Shown: piece by piece, positions 51,317 through 58,587 of the stretch
Numbering within the stretch: position 1 is the stretch's first letter
Layout of the letters: each line of letters opens with the position of its first letter
Assembly: GCA_031265355.1 (NCBI GenBank)
Contig: JAISCT010000042.1
Span: 45,364 to 109,363 of the forward strand
Direction of reading: 5' to 3'
Source: Oscillospiraceae bacterium
GTDB lineage: Bacteria > Bacillota > Clostridia > Oscillospirales > UBA929
DNA: 64,000 nucleotides
Position numbers and translations under genes: made by a program
Notes under the pieces: generated by a model
Databases searched by the model: none
What the model was told of the DNA's origin: nothing
What the model saw: the letters and a program-made list of their open reading frames with translations, nothing else

Positions 51317-51841
51317 GGTTTTAAGATCCTCTCCTGCCTAAAAGTAGGGAGGCGGACAAAGCCGCCGCGCCCTTTGTGGTCGCACAAACAACAGGCGCAC
51401 CCGCGGGCAACCCAACATAGAGGCGACCTATGTGTTCGCCCTGAAGGCGTCCCGCGGACAAACCAAAACAGAGGGGAGGAAAAGCCTCCCCCGCATCGCC
51501 GTGTGGCTGTGGGTTCCCGGAGGCCGCCGCATAAGCGGCAGGCCTTCGTATGTATGGTTCAGGCGTCAGAGGTGCGTCTGAACCATGAATTTTGAGGCGC
51601 GCCGCGCCATCTCATCTCGAGAGTCGTTTGAAAATTATTTTACATGCAAACGGCCCCCAAAGACAACCCAAACCGGCGTCCGGTCCTCGCGCGATGCCGC
51701 GATTGGACCCGTCAGGCGAGCCCACGACCGGACCGCAGATGTGCCGCCAGATCGGGGAAACCCGGCGCGCACACCAATTTCATTTAGTATAGCATAAAAC
51801 CATTTCGTTGTACAGGAGATTTTTTGCGCTGCTCAGCCGTT
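51317..51841 (-). promoter_or_regulatory. long RNase J leader with candidate promoters and hairpins
   Basis: No gene of convincing quality is present. On the minus strand TGTACA (51809-51814), a 17-base spacer and TATACT (51786-51791, with TGC before it) form a good promoter, and a weaker one (TTGTCT, 18 bases, TAAAAT) lies near 51635-51665. This leaves a leader of 300-470 bases with several stems, including GGGGAGG-CTTTT-CCTCCCC (about 51473-51491) and the dispersed palindrome at 51554-51586. RNase J leader autoregulation is a possibility, not shown. Confidence 0.5.
51541..51586. repeat. copy of the second dispersed palindrome family
   Basis: ATGGTTCAG and CTGAACCAT (51554-51562 / 51578-51586) flank a core GCGTCAGAGGTGCGT related to 54240-54258 and 7624-7651. 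It is preceded by GGCCTTCG. It lies within the RNase J leader. Confidence 0.6.
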
Positions 51842-54178
51842 TCACGGAATTTCGGCGCCGCCGTCGAGTCGGCGGGCCGCACGGCAAACCTCGGCGCATA
51901 GCTCGGCCGCCGCCTCCTCGGTGGCCGCCTCACCCACGACGCGCAGCGCCCGGCGCCCTGGCAGAGGCGACACATGCACAAAGCCGCCCCGCACCGGTGC
52001 GCGCAGTCCATCCACGAGCTCCGCCCCCTTCGCCAGAAGGGGACCGGCCAGGCCGCGCATCGCGGCGCCGCGATCGCTTTGCAACTCCACCTCGGCCACC
52101 GACAGCGCCGAAGGCGGCAGGCGGTCGTGCAAGGCGGCCAGCGTCAGGCCGCCGCGCGCCAGTACGCGGCACAGCCAAACGGCCATGCAGAGCGCATCCC
52201 ACAACGGCGGCGTCTCCGCGAGCCTCCGCCGGGCGGCTCCGTCCGCATCCCGGCCGAGCCGCAGCAGCCGCCCGCCCGCCGCCGCGGCCACCGCGTCCAA
52301 AAACACCGGCGCGTCGTACGGCACGGCCAGCACGCTCCGCCCGGACTCCCACAGCGTCAGAGCCGTCAGAGCCAGCAGCCGCGCATGAGACAGCCTTCGG
52401 CTTTGCTCGTCTACGGCCGAGAGCGCAAGCCCGTCCTCCGTGAGCGTGAAACACGGTGCGGCCTCCTCCACACCGACCTCGGCGCCGGCGGCGGTCAGCG
52501 CCGCACGCAGCAGCGCCGCCGAAACGTCTGCCCCAGGCGCGCCCACGCGCAGCGTGCCGGTCGGGCCGGCCGCCGCCGCCGCCGCGGCGGCATAGCGCGC
52601 CGACAGCCCCGCGAGGCGGCGGTCTTGACCGACCCGGTCCGCGCGCACGAGCACCGTCTCGCCGCGTTGGGCCGCTCCCGCCAGCATCCGCTCGCCGGCG
52701 CGGCCCAACGGCAAGCCGTCCTCTTCAAAGACATGCAATGTGAGAAATCCGGCCTTCTGCCATACAAACAGGGACAACGGCCAGCGGTGAGCGGCGGCGG
52801 CGTAAGCGGCACAGGCCGGCGTGCCGGCGTCGTGGCTGGCCGTGTGTCCGCCGGCCGCACGCACGCCGGCCGCCAGCGCCAGCGCCGCCGCCCCGGCGGC
52901 GGCCCCGCCGGCATGGGCGATCCCGACCTCGCGCGCGCGGGCCGGCTGTGCGCAGGCCGCGCCCAGCCGCAGGCACAGCGCCGGCGTGAGATCCACATGC
53001 AACTGCCCCGAGAGACAGCCCGGCCCGTCGAAGACGGTGGGCCGCCGGCGCTGCGCGCCGGCCAGGCTGTCCGCGACGTGCGCGCCGGGTTCGATTTCCC
53101 GGCCGGACCAGACGCGCACATCCTCGCAGACGACGGCATGCGCGCCGACGACCACATCCTCGCCCAACACACTGCCCGCCCGCAACGCGGCGCCCGCCCG
53201 CAGTACGCAGCCTTGCGCGGCCACGGCGCCCCACACCCGCGTGTCCGGCCCGAGCTCCGCTCTCTCCAGCACGCTGTGCGCCACCACGGCGCGCGCGCCC
53301 ACCAGGCTCCCCGCGCCCACCACGGCGTACGGACCCACCGCCGCGCCGCGCTCCAACTGAACGTTCGCCCCAATGTAACAGGGCGCCGTCACCCGGACGC
53401 CGTCCGGGAGGGGCGAGGCGGTCCAGACGCCCGCACGGACCCGGGCGGCCTGCTTGTCCAGCGTGAGCCGCCCGTCCAGCGCGTCAAAGCAACACCGCCG
53501 GTAGCTCTCCGCATCGCCGATGTCACACCAGTAGCCCGCGGCGACGGCGGCGTACAGCGGCGTCCCCTCACCCAGCAGCACCGGGAAGAGGTCGCGTGCA
53601 AAATCCACCGGCCGGCGCGCGGGGATGCGTGCCAGCAGAGATGGGTGCAATAGATAGACCCCCGTGTTGACGGTGTCGCAGAACACCTGGCTCCACGCGG
53701 GTTTCTCGATAAAGCGTGTGACGCGCCCGGCGCCGTCCGTCATGACAAGGCCGTATTCGAGCGGTTCCGCCTGCCGGTGCAGCACCAGCGTGGCGAGGGC
53801 CTGCCGCGCCCGGTGCAGCGCCAGACATGGCCTCAGGTCCAGGTCGAGAACCGCGTCGCCGCTGATCACCAAAAAGCTCTCCCCGGGGTCCACGAAACGC
53901 GCGCAGGCCGCGACGCCGCCGGCTGTCCCAAGCGGAGTCGTTTCGATCTCATACCGCAGCCGCATGCCGAGCGCCGCCCCGTCTCCGAAACAATCGATGA
54001 TCATCTGCGGCAAGGTCCGCAGCGCGAGACAGACCTCGGTGACGCCCTGACGGCGCAGGTAACGCAAAATGTGTTCGAGGACCGGACGGTCCAACAGCCC
54101 CACCATGGGTTTGGGGCGGCGGCAGCTCAGGGGACGCAGACGGGTCCCCGACCCGCCCGCCAGGATCACGGCTTTCAT
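51842..54178 (-). CDS. sugar-1-phosphate nucleotidyltransferase fused to degenerate phosphomannomutase-like domain
   Basis: 778 residues. Nucleotidyltransferase domain (1-235: MKAVILAGGSGTRLRPLS, RPKPMVGLLDRPVLEHIL, ISGDAVLDLDL, YWCDIGDAESY), a left-handed beta-helix (about 245-370), and a PMM/PGM-like C-terminal half (about 380-770). The architecture matches the ManC-like/PMM-like fusions of cyanobacteria and Firmicutes. The phosphoserine loop expected near 425-445 reads AHAGGAAAGAAALAL with no Ser, so the mutase half is probably inactive. It is extremely Ala/Arg-rich. It may make GDP-mannose or another NDP-sugar for wall glycans. Confidence 0.85.
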   Translation of the reverse strand: MKAVILAGGSGTRLRPLSCRRPKPMVGLLDRPVLEHILRYLRRQGVTEVCLALRTLPQMIIDCFGDGAALGMRLRYEIETTPLGTAGGVAACARFVDPGESFLVISGDAVLDLDLRPCLALHRARQALATLVLHRQAEPLEYGLVMTDGAGRVTRFIEKPAWSQVFCDTVNTGVYLLHPSLLARIPARRPVDFARDLFPVLLGEGTPLYAAVAAGYWCDIGDAESYRRCCFDALDGRLTLDKQAARVRAGVWTASPLPDGVRVTAPCYIGANVQLERGAAVGPYAVVGAGSLVGARAVVAHSVLERAELGPDTRVWGAVAAQGCVLRAGAALRAGSVLGEDVVVGAHAVVCEDVRVWSGREIEPGAHVADSLAGAQRRRPTVFDGPGCLSGQLHVDLTPALCLRLGAACAQPARAREVGIAHAGGAAAGAAALALAAGVRAAGGHTASHDAGTPACAAYAAAAHRWPLSLFVWQKAGFLTLHVFEEDGLPLGRAGERMLAGAAQRGETVLVRADRVGQDRRLAGLSARYAAAAAAAAGPTGTLRVGAPGADVSAALLRAALTAAGAEVGVEEAAPCFTLTEDGLALSAVDEQSRRLSHARLLALTALTLWESGRSVLAVPYDAPVFLDAVAAAAGGRLLRLGRDADGAARRRLAETPPLWDALCMAVWLCRVLARGGLTLAALHDRLPPSALSVAEVELQSDRGAAMRGLAGPLLAKGAELVDGLRAPVRGGFVHVSPLPGRRALRVVGEAATEEAAAELCAEVCRAARRLDGGAEIP

Positions 54179-54199
54179 CGTCGACGGCTCACCTCATTG

Positions 54200-54258
54200 A
54201 TGGTTCGGGTGTCAGAAGCTTCGGCCTTCGGCAGACGCACTTCTGACACCTGAGCCAT
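54200..54258. repeat. long palindrome, best copy of the second dispersed family
   Basis: Arms 54200-54218 and 54240-54258 pair at 17 of 19 positions around a loop that holds GCTTCGGCCTTCGGC. It lies between the divergent nucleotidyltransferase and amino acid carrier genes. Confidence 0.75.
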
Positions 54259-54364
54259 TGATAAACTCAGACAGACCGGGCGCCGGCATTTTGTCCTTCT
54301 ATTATGAGCCGTTTCTCCATACATTAAACGTGACGCGGCACACAAAAGTGCACCGCGCCCGCAC

Positions 54365-54389
54365 GCCGCTTTGCGGCAACAAGGTACTA
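54365..54389 (+). repeat. partial copy of the twin-hairpin repeat
   Basis: Only the right hairpin and end remain (GCCGC-TTT-GCGGCAACAAGGTACTA), with one loop change compared with the full copies. It lies 46 bases before the carrier start codon. Confidence 0.75.
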
Positions 54390-54434
54390 TATTGGAAATT
54401 TTGGCGTACAGACGCCGGGGCAGGGGGAATTCGC

Positions 54435-55937
54435 ATGGTCCGGGAGAGCGTCGGCCGGTGGGCCGGGCAGGCGCTGGAGGCGGCGACTAGATTTCTCTGG
54501 GGACCGGTCATGCTGGTGCTCCTGCTCGGCGCGGGGATCTTCCTCACGGTGCGCACCGGCTGCCTGCCGCTGACGCGCTGGCGCACGATATGGCGCCGCA
54601 CCTTTGGGGACCTGCTGGCCGGGCGAGCGGTTTCCGCCGGCGGCCTCACACCCTTTCAGGCCATGAGCACGGCGCTGGCCTCCACAGTGGGCACCGGCAA
54701 TGTGGCCGGCATAGCGGCGGCTCTGATGGCCGGCGGGCCCGGCGCCATCTTTTGGATGTGGGTGTCGGCGTTCTTTGGCATGGCGACCAAGTACGCCGAG
54801 GTCGTGCTGGCACAGCTCTTTCGCCGCCGCGACGGACGCGGCGGCTATTGCGGCGGGCCCATGTATGTCCTGCGCGACGGGCTGGGCCGGCCGCGCCTCG
54901 CGGCGCTCTTCGCGCTGGCGGCCCTGCCAGCCTCCCTCGGCATGGGCAACATGGTCCAGTCCGCCTCCCTCGCACAGGCCGCCCACAAACTGTGGGCCGT
55001 CCCGGCCGGCCGGTCCGGCCTCATCGCCGCGCTCATCACGGCCCTCGTCGTCGCAGGCGGCGCGCGCGCCGTCGCCCGAACGGCCCAGACACTGGTGCCG
55101 TGCATGGCGGGTCTCTACGTGCTGGGCGCCCTCGCCGTGCTCGTGCTGTGCCGCGACCAGATCGTACCCTCGCTGGCGCGCATTGTACAGGGCGCCTTCG
55201 CCCTGCGGCCGGCCGCCGCCGGCGCGGGGGGCTACGCGCTGTCGCAGGCACTGCGCGTCGGGCTGGCGCGCGGCGCGTTCTCCAACGAGGCCGGCCTCGG
55301 TTCGGCGGCCATCGCCCACGCGGCGGCGGGCGCCCGGGAACCCGTGGAGCAGGGATTTTGGGGTGCGATGGAAGTGTTTTTGGACACATTGGTCCTCTGC
55401 ACGCTGACCGCGCTGGTCATCCTCGCCTCCGGTGCCTTTGACGCCTGGCGCGCCGGGACCGCCGGCGGCGCGGCGGTGCTTGCCATGTCCGCCTTCACGC
55501 GCGCGCTGGGCCCGGCGGGCACGTGGTTCGTCGGCGTCTGTACGATTTTGTTTGCGCTCGGCTCTCTCCTCGGTTGGTGCTTTTATGGGGAGCAATGCTG
55601 CGTCTATCTATTTCCTGGCGCGGCGCGACGGGCCCGCCGCCTCTTTCGCGCGGGCTACATCGCAGCGGTCTACGCCGGCGCGGTGCTCCAGCCGGCGCTG
55701 CTGTGGTCGTTGGCCGACCTGTGCAACGCCCTCATGGCTGTGCCAAACCTCATCGCCCTGTTTCTTCTCTCGGGTGCGGTGGTCCGGGCGACCAAAGACT
55801 ATCGGAGCCGCCATCCGGACCGTCTTCCGCCAAATCGGACGGGCGGGCCGCCATGCGTACGACGGCCCCGAGGGCACGGATCACAAAGTCGTAGCCGTCC
55901 CGTCCGTGGGGCCGCAGGCAGGCGCTGCAGTCTTTGA
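54435..55937 (+). CDS. AGCS-family sodium:amino acid (alanine/glycine) symporter
   Basis: 500 residues from ATG 54435 (AGGGGG site). About 9-11 membrane helices. Signatures: FQAMSTALASTVGTGNVAGIAAAL, GGPGAIFWMWVSAFFGMATKYAEVVLAQ, the GGPMYVL loop and AFSNEAGLGSAAIAHAAAG. It imports Ala or Gly with sodium at the plasma membrane. The last ~40 residues are Arg/Pro-rich and unlike the family; they overlap a minus-strand gene over 188 bases. Confidence 0.9.
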   Translation: MVRESVGRWAGQALEAATRFLWGPVMLVLLLGAGIFLTVRTGCLPLTRWRTIWRRTFGDLLAGRAVSAGGLTPFQAMSTALASTVGTGNVAGIAAALMAGGPGAIFWMWVSAFFGMATKYAEVVLAQLFRRRDGRGGYCGGPMYVLRDGLGRPRLAALFALAALPASLGMGNMVQSASLAQAAHKLWAVPAGRSGLIAALITALVVAGGARAVARTAQTLVPCMAGLYVLGALAVLVLCRDQIVPSLARIVQGAFALRPAAAGAGGYALSQALRVGLARGAFSNEAGLGSAAIAHAAAGAREPVEQGFWGAMEVFLDTLVLCTLTALVILASGAFDAWRAGTAGGAAVLAMSAFTRALGPAGTWFVGVCTILFALGSLLGWCFYGEQCCVYLFPGAARRARRLFRAGYIAAVYAGAVLQPALLWSLADLCNALMAVPNLIALFLLSGAVVRATKDYRSRHPDRLPPNRTGGPPCVRRPRGHGSQSRSRPVRGAAGRRCSL

Positions 55938-56121
55938 CACCCCCCGGCGTGTAGCGGACCGTCCCGCCGCATTGCGCCCCCAGCGGATACAGCGGGCAGT
56001 AGCAAAACAGACAGTTGAAATCCTCCGGCCTGCCCATCTCATGGCAGGGAAAATACTCGCAGTGCACATGCTGAAAAAAAGCGTACGCCGGCGCCCCGGC
56101 TCCGGTTTCTTTTTGCCGCAT
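55750..56121 (-). CDS. cysteine-rich small-domain protein
   Basis: 123 residues from ATG 56121 (GGAGGCG site). A zinc-finger-like cysteine-rich small domain fills residues 15-75: HCEYFPCHEMGRPEDFNCLFCYCPLYPLG, QCGG, then GVKDCSACLRPHGRDGYDFVIRAL. Many clostridial and methanogen genomes carry this domain, sometimes beside cobalamin genes, but its function is unknown. The 50-residue C-terminal tail is low-complexity and lies antisense to the end of the carrier gene. Confidence 0.8.
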   Translation of the reverse strand: MRQKETGAGAPAYAFFQHVHCEYFPCHEMGRPEDFNCLFCYCPLYPLGAQCGGTVRYTPGGVKDCSACLRPHGRDGYDFVIRALGAVVRMAARPSDLAEDGPDGGSDSLWSPGPPHPREETGR

Positions 56122-56270
56122 AGACGACGCCTCCAAAAATTTGCCCAAGGGCATTTCCTTTCCGGCGGGATGTATGATATGATAGAATATGTCAAGCGGG
56201 TCGACGCCCGGACGGGCGCCCACGGCCCCATCGTATATCAAAAACACCAATCCGACAAGGAGAAATATCG

Positions 56271-57518
56271 ATGTACTGCCGAAAAAACCTCACCAGGAGC
56301 CTCGCGGCTCTGCTTTGCGGCATCGCTCTTCTCGTGGGCGGCGCCCCTCTGGCGGCGGCCGAGCCCACGGTGTATTTCACCGCCGTGGGGTACACGATTT
56401 TGCCGCTGACGGACGGCGCCATGCCCATCACCTCGGGGGTCACGCTCTATGCGCCGCACCGCATGTTCACGAACGGCACGGGGATCTTCTCCTCGATCAT
56501 GTACCAGCCGCACTACCTCTCACTGTTCGGACCGAACCGTTCGCTGACTTTTGACATCGAGCGCAGCGTCTCCTTCGACCAGGACAGGATGTACAGCGAC
56601 GCGCTGATCTACCGGGGCGGCACCTACTATGTGCCGGTCAACACGGTCTGTGAATACTTTGGTCTCACCTACGCGGTGTTGGACACGGCGTACGGGAAGC
56701 TTCTGCGCGTCCGGCTGCCGTCCACCGCGCAGGACGACGCGGCTTTTTTAAACGCCGCCGCCGACACCATCGAACGGCGCTACCGCGAATATGTGAACCC
56801 GCCGGCGCCGACGCCCACACCGACGCCGGCGCCGGGGAGCGTTCTTCCCGCCGCGCCGCCCGCCGTCTCCCCCACCCCCACGCCGACCCCCACCCCGACG
56901 CGGGTGATCTACCTGACCTTTGACGACGGTCCGAAGCGGGACGGCTCCACCGAGCGGATCCTCGACACTTTGGACGAGTACGACGTACGCGCCACGTTCT
57001 TCCTGCTCGGTACCAACATGCACGTAAACGAGGACTCGATCCGGCGCATGACAGGCACCGGACACGCGATTGGCCTGCACAGCTACACCCACAAGCGGGA
57101 AGAATTCTACGCTTCTCCGAAGGCCATGATCGACGAACTCACGCGGACAAACGACGCGCTTTACGAGGCCGCCATGATCCGCACGCGCTTGGTCCGCACC
57201 CCCTACGGCAGCCACCCCTATCTGACGCCGGAACTCCGCGAGGCAATGAGCGACAACGGCTACCGGTTCTGGGACTGGAACGTCGATCCGCAAGATTCCG
57301 TGGGGAAACCGACCGAAGAAAGTATTTACGCAAAGGCGGTCTCGCAGCTTGAGAAGCTGCAGAAGGCGCAAAAGCCCGCCGTCGTCCTGCTGCACGACAA
57401 GCATACGACGGCCAACACCCTGCCCATACTCCTCGACTACCTGGTGGCACAGGAATACACCTTCCGTGTGATCACGGAGAGCGAACCGCCAACCAATTTC
57501 TTCCAGTATATCAAATAA
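56271..57518 (+). CDS. secreted polysaccharide deacetylase (CE4)
   Basis: 415 residues. Signal peptide (1-30, ALLCGIALLVGGAPLAAAE), a copper-amine-oxidase-N-like module (about 31-165) and a Pro-Thr linker (PTPTPTP, about 180-212). A NodB domain (about 215-405) has the catalytic TFDDGP, the metal pair in GLHSYTHKREE, RTPYGSHPYL and the final VVLLHDKHT. It probably removes acetyl groups from peptidoglycan or another wall glycan outside the cell. The TraX-like gene follows within 12 bases. Confidence 0.92.
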   Translation: MYCRKNLTRSLAALLCGIALLVGGAPLAAAEPTVYFTAVGYTILPLTDGAMPITSGVTLYAPHRMFTNGTGIFSSIMYQPHYLSLFGPNRSLTFDIERSVSFDQDRMYSDALIYRGGTYYVPVNTVCEYFGLTYAVLDTAYGKLLRVRLPSTAQDDAAFLNAAADTIERRYREYVNPPAPTPTPTPAPGSVLPAAPPAVSPTPTPTPTPTRVIYLTFDDGPKRDGSTERILDTLDEYDVRATFFLLGTNMHVNEDSIRRMTGTGHAIGLHSYTHKREEFYASPKAMIDELTRTNDALYEAAMIRTRLVRTPYGSHPYLTPELREAMSDNGYRFWDWNVDPQDSVGKPTEESIYAKAVSQLEKLQKAQKPAVVLLHDKHTTANTLPILLDYLVAQEYTFRVITESEPPTNFFQYIK

Positions 57519-57530
57519 GGGGTGGGTGCC

Positions 57531-58262
57531 TTGTCCTCCCTGGCGCTGAAACTGATCGCCGTCGTCACGATGCTCATCGACCACATGGGGTACGCCCTGG
57601 CTCCGATGATGCCGGAGCCGCTGGCCTCCCTGGCCCCGGCCATGCGTCTCGTCGGCCGGCTGGCGATGCCGCTGTTTTGTTTTCTGATTGCCGAGGGGTA
57701 TTTTCACACCCGCAACCCCCGCCGGTATTTCATGCGGCTGTCCCTGTTCGCCTTGCTCTCGGAGGTCCCGTACGACCTCCTGTTTGCGCGTACGCCGCTG
57801 GAATTTTCCTCGCAGAACGTTTTTTTCACGCTGGCCCTCGCGCTGGCGGCCATCTGGCTCTATGACCACTTCGAGACGCGCGGCCTGTCGGTGGCGTCGC
57901 TGCTTTCCCTGCTCACGTGCGCGGCGCTCTGCGAGCTGCTGCACTCCGACTACGGCGCTTTCGGCGTGCTGTTCACGTTTGTATTCTACCGCTTTCGCGG
58001 CCAGCCCGCGGCCCGGGCCGCGGCTTTTCTCACCGCGGACGCGGTCTTCTTTTTGTACAGCCTCTTCTCCCGCCGAAACGGTCTCGAATGGTCTTTCTTC
58101 CTCGCCTGCGCCGCTTTTGCGCTCATCCCCATCTCCCTTTACAACGGCGAGAAGGGCGGCACAGGCCGGCACGACCGTTTCCGGCAATGGTTCTTTTACG
58201 CCTTCTACCCGGCGCATCTGCTCCTGCTCTCCGCCTTGGCGGCGCTGCGTCCGCGATTTTAG
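57531..58262 (+). CDS. TraX-family membrane protein
   Basis: About 243 residues. The TTG at 57531 has AAGGGG at good spacing; GTG 57522 is also possible. There are about 7-8 membrane helices. The family start KLIAVVTMLIDHMGYAL and the loop FCFLIAEGYFHTRNPRRYFMRL are clear. TraX in F plasmid acetylates pilin; chromosomal relatives are thought to be membrane acyltransferases, here possibly acting on wall polymers with the upstream deacetylase. The stop codon lies at the edge of repeat copy 3. Confidence 0.85.
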   Translation: MSSLALKLIAVVTMLIDHMGYALAPMMPEPLASLAPAMRLVGRLAMPLFCFLIAEGYFHTRNPRRYFMRLSLFALLSEVPYDLLFARTPLEFSSQNVFFTLALALAAIWLYDHFETRGLSVASLLSLLTCAALCELLHSDYGAFGVLFTFVFYRFRGQPAARAAAFLTADAVFFLYSLFSRRNGLEWSFFLACAAFALIPISLYNGEKGGTGRHDRFRQWFFYAFYPAHLLLLSALAALRPRF

Positions 58263-58334
58263 TACCTTGTTGCCGCTTCGCGGCAACAAAAAACAAGAAT
58301 TTGGGTTGTGGGTTGCAGGTGCAACCCACGTTAG
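58261..58334 (-). repeat. twin-hairpin dispersed repeat, copy 3 (reverse orientation)
   Basis: Reverse complement of the unit at 5691-5764, with both palindromes perfect. It touches the end of the TraX-like gene, whose stop falls within its first bases. Confidence 0.9.
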
Positions 58335-58587
58335 TGAGAGACGCCGATATTCCATTTTATGTCATTCTATTGGGATATTTCGAGATATTTTTTCTAAAAT
58401 CTATTATTTTGCCGGCGTTCCCGCACGATGATTGATATAGGGTTCATCTGACAAAAGTACGCCTGACGACGGCCGAGTCGATTTTTTCGTCATTCGTCAG
58501 ATGAAGCAAAAATGCTCGGAGCCCTACCGAAAGAGACGGCGCCGCCGGCGGCATGGCGGTCGGCGCACCCTGTAACGGAGGAATACC

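Noticed and set aside
58261..58334. Twin-hairpin repeat as terminator of the TraX-like gene
   Set aside because: In this orientation the hairpins lack a following U-tract; the T-run is on the wrong side, so termination is not its evident role.
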